Translations under genes and position numbers: made by a program | Notes under the pieces: generated by a model | Database searches by the model: none | The model's input: only the letters and a program-made list of their open reading frames with translations | Told to the model about the DNA's origin: nothing | Part shown: positions 35,001 to 46,590 of the stretch, one piece after another | How positions within the stretch are numbered: position 1 is the first letter of the stretch | Layout of the letters: each line of letters opens with the position of its first letter | DNA from: Rostrohypoxylon terebratum | Taxonomy: Eukaryota; Ascomycota; Sordariomycetes; Xylariales; Hypoxylaceae | Direction of reading: 5' to 3' | DNA: 64,000 nt | NCBI GenBank assembly: GCA_022497145.1 | Contig: MU385876.1 | Span: 124,001-188,000 of the forward strand

Positions 35001-36883
35001 AGTACTCGCGGCGCCTTCACTGAGACCTGGAGATGGCTCACCCGAAGATATTATTGAGTTGAGGTCACCGAGCTCGGGATCGGAGGCCGTGAAGATAGCT
35101 GGCTGCCCATTTGAACCTCTCAGGTCAAGACACAAATTTGAGCCTTACGTAATGCTTGATGTTGCTATATCGTGGATAATTTGGCGATGAATCGAGTATA
35201 AGATAATGGATATCTATATCAACCTTTTCCAAAATAAAAAAAATTGGCACTATTTAGGTACTTATTTATATTTGAAGGCGAAGCTCTGCATCGTTGAAAA
35301 TTTGATGTTGAAGTGACCTGCAATGTTGAGATGATCGTAACTATAGACTTGACCCCTGAATTCAGCTCTGTCGTCGAAATAGGGTGCTCATGTGCCGCTC
35401 ACCAACATGCATATTCTGCATACCTACTTCCCTAACTATACCCACTGAAGGCCGGACCGGAACGCGGGTAAGTTGCAGGGAAGGAGTAGGATATCACTTG
35501 ATTATCTAACCAACTTTAGAACTTGGGTCGTGTATGGCCGTTCCTATTGGGACGTTTTACGAGGCGATGCCATCGTGGGGCAAGGGTGAGATTTTAGTAT
35601 CGCTCTTTAAATCTGAGCATATCCCTAGCTAAGGTGACAGGGCTACGGACTGTTGATTATTATGATGTAGAGATGTATGCCAATTTTTGGAGTAGACGGG
35701 AGATTTTACAGCTTATTAAATAATATTGATTTAAGACACGCCCCTTTTCCTTTTTCTTCTGCATGTAAGATGCCACGCTTACCTGAGGTCAGCTCTAACC
35801 CTCGTGCTACACAAGACCCCAACCCTTACCGGTAAGTTTCTTATCCCTAACCCCCATTTCAACGGTAACCCCAACCCTAACCCCCGACTCTTGACCCTAA
35901 CCCTATATATCATATGGACATGCATAATCACGGGACCGGTTGCTGGTTAAGGCTGAGGCTCTACGCTTGGTAGTTGGACTTGGGATGTGATCCTGATGCA
36001 ATAATGCTGCTGTTTACCTGAGAAATATTCTCGGTATGTTCCATTCTGTTGGTTTTTTGCCGTAGGGTCTTTGACTTGGCGAAATTTCTTCTACAACTGC
36101 TGTCAAAGCTCGTCTCGAGTATTTCTTTGGTAAATCCTCCACTCTCACTCGCCCTTAGATTTCAAAGCTTGTCAGTGCTAAAAATTTGCGACATTAAAGA
36201 ATGAATGTCTGCTGGTTAGGCTTGGTTGAGAGAAGGCGAACGTCTTGAATCAGTCAACTTTTACTGATATGCTCCGAAGGGTTGAGAATGCGACTAATGA
36301 AGTCTCGGGAGGTGCAATCAATTTTACCAAACGAGGTGGTGTCTCACGCTTCCATGCGACACTTTCTGCTAAGTCAATACTTAAGTAATGATAAAGTGAT
36401 TGGTCCAGGTATGAATGGAACTCTTTCCCCCTTATACATTGACGCTCTGTCGTTGTCGATTGAGAAAGAAGGAACTGAATCTCATGAACCTATCAGACGA
36501 TTGATCAGCAGTAAGCCATCAAAGTACTCGCAGGGATCACCTTACTAGATTGTTGAATGAAACTTTCGATCGAAGTTTGTTCGTAGGAACTTAAAGGAAG
36601 TTGCATATTTGATGACACTCTTCCTTCTAAACTTGGGGGTTTGCCAGTTGAATGTACCAACTCAACTGAACACACCTTCCTTTCTCTATGATATCCACCA
36701 AATGAAGAGATGGAAAGCGCACTGTTCGATATCTTGTAGTTCAATAAAAAAATGTGGTGGGAAACTTTTAACTTTCCCAGTTCACTCCCTAGGGTTGTGT
36801 GCTTGAGCCCTCCAAGAATCTTCAAGGGAGACAGCTAACGATCCTGCAAATCTCTTACTGGTGTATCTTATCCCATTATAAGT
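35001..36883. other. Intergenic region, 1.9 kb, with telomere-type repeats
   Basis: No supported gene. The 3' end of the reductase transcript is to the left. Degenerate CCCTAA repeats lie at about 35808-35906 (separate entry). The right part precedes the disordered orphan gene. Confidence 0.45.
35808..35906. repeat. Interstitial telomere-type repeats (degenerate CCCTAA)
   Basis: Exact CCCTAA units occur at 35845-35850, 35875-35880 and 35895-35900. Near-units (CCCTCG, CCCTTAC, GGTAACCCC, CCCTAT) lie between and around them. CCCTAA/TTAGGG is the telomere repeat of most filamentous ascomycetes. Position well inside gene-rich DNA points to an interstitial relic, not a chromosome end. Confidence 0.6.
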
Positions 36884-38504
36884 ATGGATGAAGAACCTCA
36901 AATTCCTCGGCCTGACAAGTTACCTTCTATTTCGTCACCTGTAGATTCTATGTCGACCGGTTCTACGACAAATCAGCCTCTGACCAATGCCGGCACTGAA
37001 GCAGTCCTTCCGGGACGTGTCGGATCTTTTAACATTAGCGAAAAGCTCGTCCCAGCAGAAGATGAAGAAGAAGATGAAGAACTCAACCAGGAATCCAACA
37101 CAAGAAGAGGCAGAACAACTTCTCCCCTTCGCGCGGATGTGAAAAGGGGAAGATCCGTTGCATCTGCCCCGGGAGATGTATCTGGGGGACAACCATCAAG
37201 GTAAAGATGTTCCAAATACAGAACCTAAACTCATTGATTAATCATTTATAAAGAACTAATCGGAGGAATTGTCTAGTACTTTTCACCTGCAATCTGACAT
37301 ATCCAACGGACAGAATAGTCCAGTTGCACTGTCGAACGGAGCCGATGTACAGGATCAGTTGAAAGAGACCATCGCCTTGAAGAAAGTGGGACAAGAACAC
37401 CCAACGAAACGAAGTTCATCCCGTGCGAGCGCCACCAAAGCAAGAAAGCGTAGAAATACCAATGGAAAGAATAAGACCTCGGATAACACAGATATCGAGA
37501 AATCCGAAATCATCCGGAACTCACCAGATGTGACTCAAAGCCCAAAGCTACCGATTATACCGCCGCTATCACTCTATGGAGACGCAGATGATGGCGTTGA
37601 GGATGAGGAACCAAAGTATGAACGAAAAGGTGCATTTTGGCTCAAAAAGGATAAGGGCCCTGAAGAATTCCGTTTCCCTAAACCTCTCAGCCATCCAGAA
37701 CCATTGTGGTCCCCAGGTGATGGATTCTCTGTAGATGAAGCCAGACCCAGTCTCGCGTTTGGTATGACAGGTTCACAAAAGCAAAGAAAGCCCAAACCAA
37801 CACCTGGAGTAGGAGAGCTCCAACTGGAAACTCGTGATGAGGATAAAGGGCAGGCACGAGGTTCAAGAATCAGTCGCCGTAACAATCGACGTCTAGATCA
37901 ATATGAGATGAAGCATCGTCGTGATGTTCCGAAAGACATTTGGCCTACTGTAGACAATTTTTCGGAAGAGTTGAAAGTACAGAAACGGAACCCTACCGTT
38001 CTAGCAAGTGAGAAGACCATTCCTTCGACCATGCCGCCACAACCAACCCCAGTGCCTCAACTCAGAGAAACTTTCAGTTACAACCTGCCCCTCATGCCGC
38101 GGCAAAGGGGCCATGAGGATTTTGAGAATTTCGGTCGGCACCTCAGCAATAATAATGAAATGAGCGACATATGCGTTTCAGAAACTCAGATCAATCCAGC
38201 GGATGATGCTGCGCAACCCGAGCCCGCAGGTGACGAAAGTTTTTACGGGACCGAGGAGGAATATGAGATAGAATGGGAAGAGGAGAGTGACAATGAACAT
38301 GTTATTTTCCCGTGGCATAATGAGGAACCTGATGGGATGGGTGAATGCGAATTTAGCAATGAAGAAGTCACCTTCTGCGACACTCCGAACAGCGAATCAA
38401 CCCTAGATTATATAGAGCATGCAGTGCAAGAACTGGAGCATATTGGCAACTTACTGGGTGTGGGGGATGTTGCTAGAGAGGAAGCCTTTGATTTCAGCTC
38501 TTGA
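36884..38504 (+). CDS. Hypothetical, largely disordered nuclear-type protein
   Basis: Exons 36884-37200 and 37277-38504 give 514 aa. The 76-nt intron has donor GTAAAG, branch AACTAAT and acceptor CTAG; the join makes SRSTFHL-type continuity without a frame break. I recognise no domain. The protein is highly charged: acidic EDEEEDEEL near residue 65, Arg/Lys-rich stretches (KARKRRNTNGKNK), a conserved-looking tryptophan block (FWLKKDKGPEEFRFPKPL, HPEPLWSPGDGF), then a strongly acidic C-terminus (YGTEEEYEIEWEEESDNEH) ending in a short amphipathic helix (YIEHAVQELEHIGNLLG). This suggests a disordered nuclear scaffold or regulator. Expression is not proven. Confidence 0.65.
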
Positions 38505-38998
38505 GGGCCTATAGAAGTTCCGGAGCACTATCTATCTGCGCTAAATTTTAGGAGGTAAGTTGTTAATTAGGGGTCATATCAGCTTCCAAACGCACTCACT
38601 ATATTAATTCTAACAACGAAAGAGGAAGACGGGAGATATTAACTTGCGTGGCTTTTCATAAAAAATTATATATAGTAAATACTCAGTTTATTTATTCAAT
38701 CATTTCCCATAAGAGAAACACTACCAATGGCTTCAAAGTACTAACTCGGCTACAAAGCCGTGATTGAATGTCTGGAATCTGCTAGCACCGATGCCGCTTG
38801 TAATCTTGGAGGTAAAGGAAGTCGGTAAAATGGTGTATTTTCTAGAATTCATATTGCCCATCTCCATTTAACGCCAGCCAGCTCCGGGTCTTAGCCTGTC
38901 CTTAGAGAATCTCAGCAGGGGGGACTACATAGCATGATCAAAATGACCTCATTTTTATCTCTTTTTTCTCTCTCGGAAACCTATATATCATGACCAAC
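38505..38998. other. Convergent 3' intergenic region
   Basis: This lies between the stop of the disordered orphan gene and the stop of BUB3 (opposite strand). AT-rich, presumably 3' untranslated sequence of both. No gene seen. Confidence 0.45.
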
Positions 38999-40268
38999 CT
39001 ACTTCCCCTTGCCCTTCGGCAAAGCCTCGTTCTCACCAAGCTCCCTGACGAAAATCTTAGTCCGTCCCTCGCCGCTATAATCCTCCATACCGGTCTCGAA
39101 GCCAGGACAGACGGCAACGGCGAGGTACCTGCCGTCGGCGCTGAAGGCGAGGGAGGCGACGCTATCGGCGAACTTCTGGTAGACCTTCATGCGGCGCTTG
39201 GCCTCGGCGTCCCAGAGGGCGACGGTGGCGTCGCCGCCGCCGGAGGCGAAGGTGCTGCCGTGGACGGGGTGGAAGGCGAGGGCGTTGACGGGGTAGACGA
39301 CGTCGGCGGCGGAGGAGCCGTCGGGGGAGGGGGCGGCGGCGCGGTGGCATTTAAATGCGTACTTGCGCGCTTGGGACTCGGCGCTCGCGTCGAACCATTC
39401 TACGGCTACGCGCCCTTCGATCGAGGACGTGGCGTACCCCGCGTCCGAGGGCATGGCGGCTACGGCGCGGGTTAGGAATTTTAGGGAGGATTCTCGCTGC
39501 TGCCATGGTTGCGGCGGCGTGGAGGTTGGCGCGGTGAGGGAGGCGGAGAGAGTGGAGAGGTCGTAGATGTGCACCAGGCGAGAGGTCATCGCCACGATCA
39601 CTTTCGAGGGGCTCGCGGCCATGGCGTGGGGTTTGCCCGGGAGGGGGATGGTGAGGGAGGTCAAGGAGGGGTTGGATGGGTTGTGCACGTGGAGGGTGCT
39701 GTCCCAGGAGGCGGAGATCAGGAGGGCTGGTGCAGGTTAGCTGTCATGTTCTCGTCTGTAGACGCTACGGAGTAGTAGATGGGATCCGGATGGAGGGGGC
39801 TTACAGTGCTCCCGGCTATACACGACCCGCCGCACGGGCGCCGCGTGTTTGCTCACGGTGCTCTGGGCGCCGGTCTCGAGGTCGATGTGCCGGACTTGCC
39901 AGTCCATGCCGGCGCTGAAGGCTTCGCTGCTGTCCTTGCCGAAACAGACGTCCATCACCGGCGCGCGGTGCTCGTACGTCTGGAGGAGGGTGCCGTGGCT
40001 GTTCTCGTCGCTGTTCTGCAGCGTGTCGTACAGGTAGATGTTCTTGTCCCAGGAAGCGACTAGTAATCGCGACGGCGAGTCGGGCGCGAAGGCGAGCGCC
40101 GAGATGGCGTCGTTGGGCGGTTGCGCGAGCTCGAATTGTGTTGCTGGGGTTGCGTTTGTTAGCTTGAATGGTGTCCATCATATTCATGGAACGATGAACG
40201 AGGCATGAGATTGCTCTTGTTCATTGGATCTTGAATTGGGGCTCGATCGACGTACCTGCTGGTGCCAT
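38999..40268 (-). CDS. bub3: BUB3 spindle-checkpoint WD40 protein
   Basis: Minus-strand exons 40256-40268 (13 nt), 39805-40143 and 38999-39726 give 359 aa. Introns are 112 nt (GTACGT, GCTAAC, CCCAG) and 77 nt (GTAAGC, GCTAAC, ACCAG). The protein is a WD40 propeller: MAPAATQFELAQPPNDAISA, LLVASWDKNIYLYD, VMDVCFGKDSSEAFSAGMDW, LLISASWDSTLHVHN, then the Bub3/Rae1 hallmark SSIEGRVAVEWFD and the YPVNALAFHPVHGSTFASGG blade. Bub3 binds Bub1 and Mad3/BubR1 at kinetochores and delays anaphase. The coding sequence is strongly GC-rich at third positions, unlike its neighbours, which creates long shadow frames on the other strand. The closest alternative is Rae1/Gle2, but the GRVAVEWFD segment favours Bub3. 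Confidence 0.9.
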
Positions 40269-40631
40269 GATTGCTGTAGGCGAGTTTCACGATGTGATGT
40301 TTGAGAGAAGCTCTGTTCATGAATGGCGAATGGCTAACTGAAACTAGCTGTACAAGTCGGTAAAGTAAATATCAATTTACAGGGGTGTAGATTACCCCAG
40401 TGATAAGAAGGTACCCACTGTAATTTTTCCCGAAGCTCACTTCTGTAATAGAGTACATACTAGAAGGTGGGATGGAGGGGCAACCGCTAATCTAATACGC
40501 CTGAACACCCATAGCTTCCCTAATAACTGGCCAGCTTTGCCTTCTTTCCTGCAACCACAACGTCGATCTCTTCACTGCTCTAGACTCCCAATACCATTGC
40601 TGTAACTTTTTTTCCGTACCAGAACTAGAAG
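40269..40631. promoter_or_regulatory. Shared BUB3/GPN2 divergent promoter region
   Basis: These 363 bp separate the start codons of two divergently transcribed housekeeping genes and must contain both promoters. I see no distinctive binding site. Confidence 0.5.
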
Positions 40632-41818
40632 ATGCCGTTCGCGCAGCTTGTCCTCGGAAGCCCAGGCTCTGGAAAGAGCACGTATTGCGATGGCAGTGAG
40701 TTTCCATGCCCGCAGATCCTAACGTTACCCCAGCATTCTAAATGATTCTTTGCAGTGCACCAGTTCATGGGCGGAATAGGACGCGACTGTTCTGTTGTCA
40801 ACCTTGATCCAGCCAACGATAGGACGAACTATCCGTGTGCCCTCGACATTCGTGACTTGATCACATTAGAAGAGATTATGAATGACGATCAACTAGGTCC
40901 AAATGGTGGCGTCTTATATGCATTTGAAGAGCTCGAAAATAACATAGAATGGCTAGAAAATGGATTAAAAGAGCTAGGAGATTCGTACATTCTTTTTGAT
41001 TGTCCCGGTCAGGTTGAATTGTATACACACCACAATTCGCTGCGGAACATCTTCTCTAAGCTTCAAAAAAAGATGGGCTATCGGGTATGCCTTATCATGG
41101 ATTATGTCGTACGGGTATATGTATTGATTACCTAGATGCTAACAGGTTGCAGTTCGTGGCTGTACATCTCTCCGACAGCTTCTGCCTCACCCAACCGTCC
41201 CTCTATATCTCCAACTTGCTCCTCACCCTCCGCGCCATGCTTCAAATGGACCTTCCGCATATTAATGTCCTTACGAAGATCGATAAGGTCTCATCATATG
41301 ACCCGCTACCCTTCAACCTCGATTACTACACCGAAGTAGAGGATCTTTCATACCTGATGACCTATCTCGAAGAGGAGTCGCCCGCCATGCGTAGTGACAA
41401 ATTCCGCCGATTAAACGAAGCTGTCGCTAATTTAGTCGAAAACTTCGCCTTAGTGAGATTTGAAGTCCTCGCCGTCGAGAATACGAAGAGTATGATGCAT
41501 CTTTTGAGAGTGATCGACCGAGCTGGAGGCTACGTGTTCGGTAGTGCAGAAGGAGCCAACGATACCGTGTGGCAGGTTGCCATGCGAAACGAGGGATCCA
41601 TGATGGAAGTCCCAGACATTCAAGAGCGATGGATCGACTCTAAAGAGGAGTACGATGCGGCGGAGGAGAAAGAGCGGGAGGAGCAACGGAAGAAAGCCGG
41701 TGGCGATACTGGAGCTACGACCCCTGACTTAATTCCTGATGATGACGACGACGAGTTCGACGGAATGCCACGGCCTACTGGAGACAGCGGAATCAAGGTA
41801 GTTCGAAAAAACCAATGA
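40632..41818 (+). CDS. gpn2: GPN-loop GTPase 2
   Basis: Exons 40632-40695, 40756-41084 and 41153-41818 give 352 aa. Introns are 60 nt (GTGAGT, TGCAG) and 68 nt (GTATGC, GCTAAC, TGCAG). The P-loop GSPGSGKST is at 9-17, the diagnostic Gly-Pro-Asn insertion at 69-71 (QLGPNGG), the Walker B-like FDCPGQVEL follows, and the base-binding LTKID is present. GPN GTPases help assemble RNA polymerases II and III and their import to the nucleus. The length and the MGYR-FVAVHLSDS segment fit GPN2 rather than GPN1 or GPN3. An acidic C-terminus (DDDDDEFDG) ends 7 bp before the stop of the convergent POP5 gene. Confidence 0.95.
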
Positions 41819-41825
41819 AGTGGTC

Positions 41826-42444
41826 TCAATCGTCAACTATTTCACCCATTTCTATATCGCTATCATCGTCCTCGACATTGATCAAGTCCGTCATGGCAAC
41901 GTCAGACTGCTGTTCGGGATTCCCAAATATGTTGCTGAGAGGGTCATCAGTTTTCTCGTTGTGGTCGTTTTGTGCCGCAAATATGAGAGCCCGGGCACGA
42001 CGGATAGCTTCCTCCTCGACTTTGCGCATGGTACCGCTCACGTGAACGACACGGAAGACACATGGTTTTCCATTCTTGATAGGAATTGAATTCATAAAAG
42101 TGAGGGCAGTCCATACTAGGCGATACGATGATCGCGAAATTCGCAAGATGAAGGTTGAGGTGGCATGAGAGAGGTATTTCACTAAGATCAATGTAAGCCT
42201 TGTATCAGTCGCGAGTTATCAACGCTGACTCACATCCTAAGCTTCCGCCTTCCATGGCCCCAGAGCCATAGTCTCCGAATAAATTGGCAACCTCTTCCCG
42301 TATACCTCTGAGAAGGGCTGCCTGATTGAGTTTATCGGTGGTAGGTTGGTTGATGACTACAACGTCGGGGAGATCGGGTCGACTACCAAGTTCATCTGGG
42401 TAGAGGATCTTCACTAAGAGGTAACGCTCCTTAATGCGCACCAT
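41826..42444 (-). CDS. pop5: POP5 subunit of RNase P / RNase MRP
   Basis: Minus-strand exons 42234-42444 and 41826-42181 give 188 aa. The 52-nt intron has GTGAGT and TTAG in phase 1. The start is the ATG giving MVRIKERYLLVKILYP, the conserved Pop5 N-terminus; an in-frame extension upstream lacks an ATG. The core VKYLSHATSTFILRISRSSY-like segment and VSGTMRKVEEEAIRRAR match the family. Pop5 is a protein subunit of the ribonucleoproteins that trim tRNA 5' ends (RNase P) and process pre-rRNA (RNase MRP). The C-terminus is acidic (VEDDDSDIEMGEIVDD). Gene stop is 7 bp from the GPN2 stop, so the transcripts must overlap tail to tail. Confidence 0.92.
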
Positions 42445-43137
42445 TCTGTATTTTTCGAAGGAACATCCAGTTCGTCGTGATTCTGAATTCTCTAAGTTCA
42501 ATGAAAGTGCGTTATGTCTGAATTTTATGCTCCGCGAATCTCATATTGGAAATGAAACGACCTGGATTGGATGAGTATAACTATAAGTGAAGAGAAAAGG
42601 TTGGCTTCGCCTTCTCTCACATCGAGCCATGGAATTTTAGCTTTGACTTTTGAAGCTTTATCTTATCAGAATCTAGTGGAGAGAGCCTTTAGTTGCATAT
42701 ATGCATAAGTCCTTCGTGCTTAATGAAGTAAACGGGGTCCTACGAGATCCTATCCCATCTAAGACTTAAACCTTCTGTATGACACCAATCGTTCAAATGG
42801 AACAATCCTATTGTTTTTATAGGACTCGACTTCTCGAAAGTCACGGAGGCTTCCTTTCTGTCTCACTGCGTTTAATCATGATGCGTTTGAGTTTACATCT
42901 TCCCGTGATAAAGATAAGCTCTTATAACGAAGTGTAGATATATTCTCGCCCCGCATTTGCGCTGCACAGATGAAGTTTATCTCATTCGTCATCACGCATC
43001 ACGCCGGCTTCTAAACTCACATACCTTTATCTTCCCATGTACTATAATCGATTCAAAATCACTAGCAAATCTGAAAAGTTACACAGTCGAACCTGGATTC
43101 ATATTACCTATAACTACTAAGTCTTCTCTAAGGAATC
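42445..43137. promoter_or_regulatory. Divergent promoter region of POP5 and CNXE
   Basis: This 693-bp spacer separates divergently transcribed genes and should hold both promoters. No gene or distinctive element seen. Confidence 0.45.
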
Positions 43138-45222
43138 ATGTCTGGTGCTACCTTGAGGGTCGCATTACTCATCGTCTCCACGACGGCTGCAAAGGACCCC
43201 TCAACTGATGCTTCTCAAGATGTCCTAAGCGAGGTGCTTGAGAGAGAAGGTGATGGAAAATGGATACTCACTGATACCAAGATCGTCCCTGATGTGGTCA
43301 CTCAAATTCAACAGCAGATTATGTTATGGGCGGATATTGCCGCAGACACTATCAACCTCATCCTAACCACCGGAGGTACCGGCTTTGCGGTCGCGGATCA
43401 TACTCCGGAGGCCATCTCAGCTTTGCTCCATAGGACTGCACCCGGTATTGTTCATGCTATGTTGGCAGCCTCTCTAAATGTCACCCCGTGTTAGTACTGA
43501 ATATATAGCCCCCTATCCCCCTATCCCCCTATATTTAATATGTGTTGCTAACATTGACTAGTTGCTATGATGTCTCGTCCGGTCGCAGGTGTCAGGAATA
43601 AATCCGTAATAATCACACTACCGGGTTCACCAAAAGGAGCTCGAGAAAACTTGCAGGCGATTTTGAAAGTGCTGCCACACGCATGTCTTCAAGCTGCTGG
43701 TATGGATTCGAGGACATTACATGCCGGCGGAGTTGAGAAGCTTGAAGCAGAGGCTGGTGTAAGACCGACGGGAGGTCATTCACATTCCCATGATCATTCA
43801 CACGATCATCACAGTCACAGACACAGCCATGGTCACGGTAGTCTCGTCAGACATACGGCACCTAGCGCCAATCCCATGTCTAATGATCCCAGTCTTGGCC
43901 CTAGCCGGAGAAACAGGGAGTCGCCGTACCCTATGCTTTCGGTGGACGATGCCCTAGACAAGATCAAGGAACAGACGCCGGCGGCAGAAATTGTCACGTT
44001 ACAAGTTAACAGGACGCTCCCTGGTTATGTCCTTGCTGAAGATGTTGCGGCGAGAGAAAATGTCCCTGCATTTAGGGCAAGCATTGTTGATGGATATGCC
44101 GTCGTTGTGCCCAAGGACGGAAACATGAAGGGCATTTTCCCCGTCGTCTCAATATCGCATGCTGCACCTGGTCATGTGAAACCCCTAAATGAAGGGGAAA
44201 TTGCTCGAATTACGACCGGGGCACCGCTTCCCCCGGGAGCTACCTCCGTTATTATGGTCGAGGATACGATTTTGAAGACCATGACGGAAGACGGCGAAGA
44301 AGAGAAGGAGGTAGAGATCCTTGCTGATAATGTCCAGGAAGGGGAAAACATCCGCGAGGTTGGTAGCGATATTAAAGCGGGAACTACTATCCTTAGCAAG
44401 GGCGAGAAAATCTCAGCGGTTGGTGGTGAGATAGGCCTCCTTGCCGCTGTCGGGGTGGCAGAGGTAAAGGTATACCGCAAACCGGTCATAGGGATTCTGT
44501 CTACCGGAGACGAAATCGTTCAGCATAATCGGCCTGGCGATTTACGGTTGGGAGAAGTACGCGATACCAACCGTATCACATTAATATCTGCTGCGAGGGA
44601 ATGCGGATACCACGTCGTCGATCTTGGCATTGCAGCGGATAAGCCTGGCACCCTAGAACAGACACTAAGAGATGCCATGCGACAAGTCAACTTCATCATC
44701 ACATCCGGAGGAGTCTCAATGGGTGAGCTTGACTTGTTGAAGCCGACGATTGAGCGATCGCTCGGTGGAACTATTCATTTCGGTCGCGTTGCCATGAAGC
44801 CAGGCAAACCAACCACATTCGCCACCGTCCCCTTCAAGAACTACGCCGGCGAACGAGTCACAAAGGTCATTTTCTCACTGCCTGGGAATCCCGCATCGGC
44901 TATCGTCACATTCCATCTTTTTGTCCTACCTTCTCTTCACCAGATTTCGGGCGTCTCGCCGGTCGGCCTGACGAAGATACCCGTCACCTTATCTCACGAC
45001 TTTTCTTTGGATAAGGTGAGGCCCGAGTATCATCGCGCTATCGTCACGGTGGGTAAAGACGGGACTATAGTCGCCGCTAGTACGGGAGGGCAACGGAGTT
45101 CGAAGGTCGGTAGCTTGAAGGGTGCTAATGCTTTGCTGTGCATGCCGAGTGGCACAGAGCCGCTTAAAAAAGGAACGAAGGTTGATGCTCTTATGATGGG
45201 CGGCATCAGAGCTGAGCTATGA
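43138..45222 (+). CDS. cnxE: Molybdopterin adenylyltransferase-molybdotransferase fusion (gephyrin/CnxE type)
   Basis: Exons 43138-43489 and 43562-45222 give 670 aa. The 72-nt intron has GTTAGT, GCTAAC and CTAG, holds three CCCCCTAT-type units, and its removal restores NVTPFAMMSRPVAGVR. The N-terminal MogA/G domain (1-~165) has ILTTGGTGF and the LPGSPKGARENLQAI segment. The MoeA/E domain (from ~240) has RASIVDGYAVVVP, TGAPLPPGATSVIMVED, EVRDTNR, ITSGGVSMGE, KPGKPTTFA and LPGNPASA. Together the domains adenylylate molybdopterin and insert molybdate to make molybdenum cofactor, needed for nitrate reductase and xanthine dehydrogenase. The linker carries a His-rich run (about 190-210) that may bind metal. 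Domain order G then E is as in gephyrin and Aspergillus CnxE, the opposite of plant Cnx1. Confidence 0.95.
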
Positions 45223-45736
45223 ATGGTATTTGAGTCCAAAACTATCATTCTGAGAATTTTCAAGGTGGACTCTTTTATACATCATATACCTAAGTTTAAC
45301 GCTCTTGCCGCTGTTGCAAAGAGGAGCTTTGACCCATTATGAAATGATTCATGATTGGAGAACTCGTGACCCAAAATGGTCATCCCGTGCATGTTTTCTC
45401 GTGTTGATATCTGGGCTTGCCTTGCTTGCGTGCACGCTAGGTATATTAGCCGGCAATTTTGGGTTCTAGACCTATGATGATGACCTCGTAACAGGATCCA
45501 TTTGCGACGTCGCATTTAGGCATTACGACAGCGGACCTGAATGCTCATGATGCATGCCAAGTGATAATTGTGTCTAGGTAACGTATGATGGTTGTCGACT
45601 AAGCTGTTCGTTGTCGTCGTCGTCGAAGATATAAATACCTACCCAAGACAGAGCTCGTAATCGTCAATGATCTGCGGATATTTCTTGTGGTCAAGCAACT
45701 CTCACCGTAATCAAATCTTTCGATTCGTCTGTCACA
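45223..45736. other. Intergenic region, 0.5 kb
   Basis: 3' end of CNXE and promoter of the secreted protein gene. No gene seen. Confidence 0.45.
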
Positions 45737-46395
45737 ATGAGAGCGTTTGCGACTTCGTCCATCTTCCCGGCCGTCGCCCTTGCGGCGGTAATCACGAAGA
45801 AAGGCGTGCCTGACGGTCCTTGGACTGCCGGGGTTTGGAGACCGCCCGTAACCGACGTGCCCTTCCTCGGCAATGCCATCAATGCTAGCGGCGGGAAGTT
45901 CTACATCAACAACGGCACGTCCGCGTACTGCCCAGACGAGGTCGAGGGTCTCGATTGCTCCGCCTACCCAGGGTCCAAGACTGTGTTCACGGGAGGCAAC
46001 GACACTTTATATCTAGATGTCGCGGTGCCTGGAGGACAACAAGGTACGTCTGACGACATTTCAGCTCGACTAGCATCACGCGTTACACGTGTCTAACGGA
46101 GGGAATCGCAGTGTACGTTGCTGCGGACGGCTCGCTGTCGTATACGGTTGCGCATTCGGGGGCCCTGCCCGAGGGCGCCAACGCCACCGGCTGGACGCGC
46201 GAGCAGAGCCAGGCATTTGGTGCCCCCATCGTTTTGGGAAATTACAACCATTTTTGGAACCTCTGTCCCGTCACTGAAGGAGAGCCGACGGAGAGGACGT
46301 ACCAGGTGTTTGTTGGATCGGGGATTGAAGGTTGCTTGGGCACGGGGGTTAGGACCTACGCGTCCTCGGGACCCGACGCGTGGGAATACGCGTGA
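45737..46395 (+). CDS. Small secreted protein, fungal IgE-binding-protein-like family
   Basis: Exons 45737-46043 and 46112-46395 give 196 aa. The 68-nt intron has GTACGT, branch TCTAAC and TCGCAG. The N-terminus (MRAFATSSIFPAVALAAV) is a plausible signal peptide of ~17 residues. The mature protein shows features of the fungal IgE-binding/PhiA-like cell-surface family: FYINNGTSAYCP, VPGGQQVYVAADGSLSYTVAHSG, NFW-containing NHFWNLCPV, and a C-terminal QVFVGSGIEGCLGTGV. Cysteines (six in the mature part) probably pair into disulfides. Molecular function of the family is not well defined; a cell-wall or extracellular location is expected. Confidence 0.8.
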
Positions 46396-46590
46396 TGAGA
46401 CCTACCTGGTAGTAGTCAAGTCTTACTTGGCGCCTTTCTCTAAATATAGGTGATGGATAGTAGAGTAGATGACCAACTCACTTGCAAGGCAGAGTTGCCT
46501 GTACCAAAAATAATACACAAGCCACATCACAATCAATTCAACACAGTGAAAAAACAAAGGTGGTACAAGAGGAATTTAACCTCTATACGA

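Noticed and set aside
39001..39475. Long + strand frame rich in Gly/Glu/Val opposite BUB3
   Set aside because: It is a shadow of the GC-rich BUB3 coding strand; the minus strand encodes clear WD40 motifs with proper introns.
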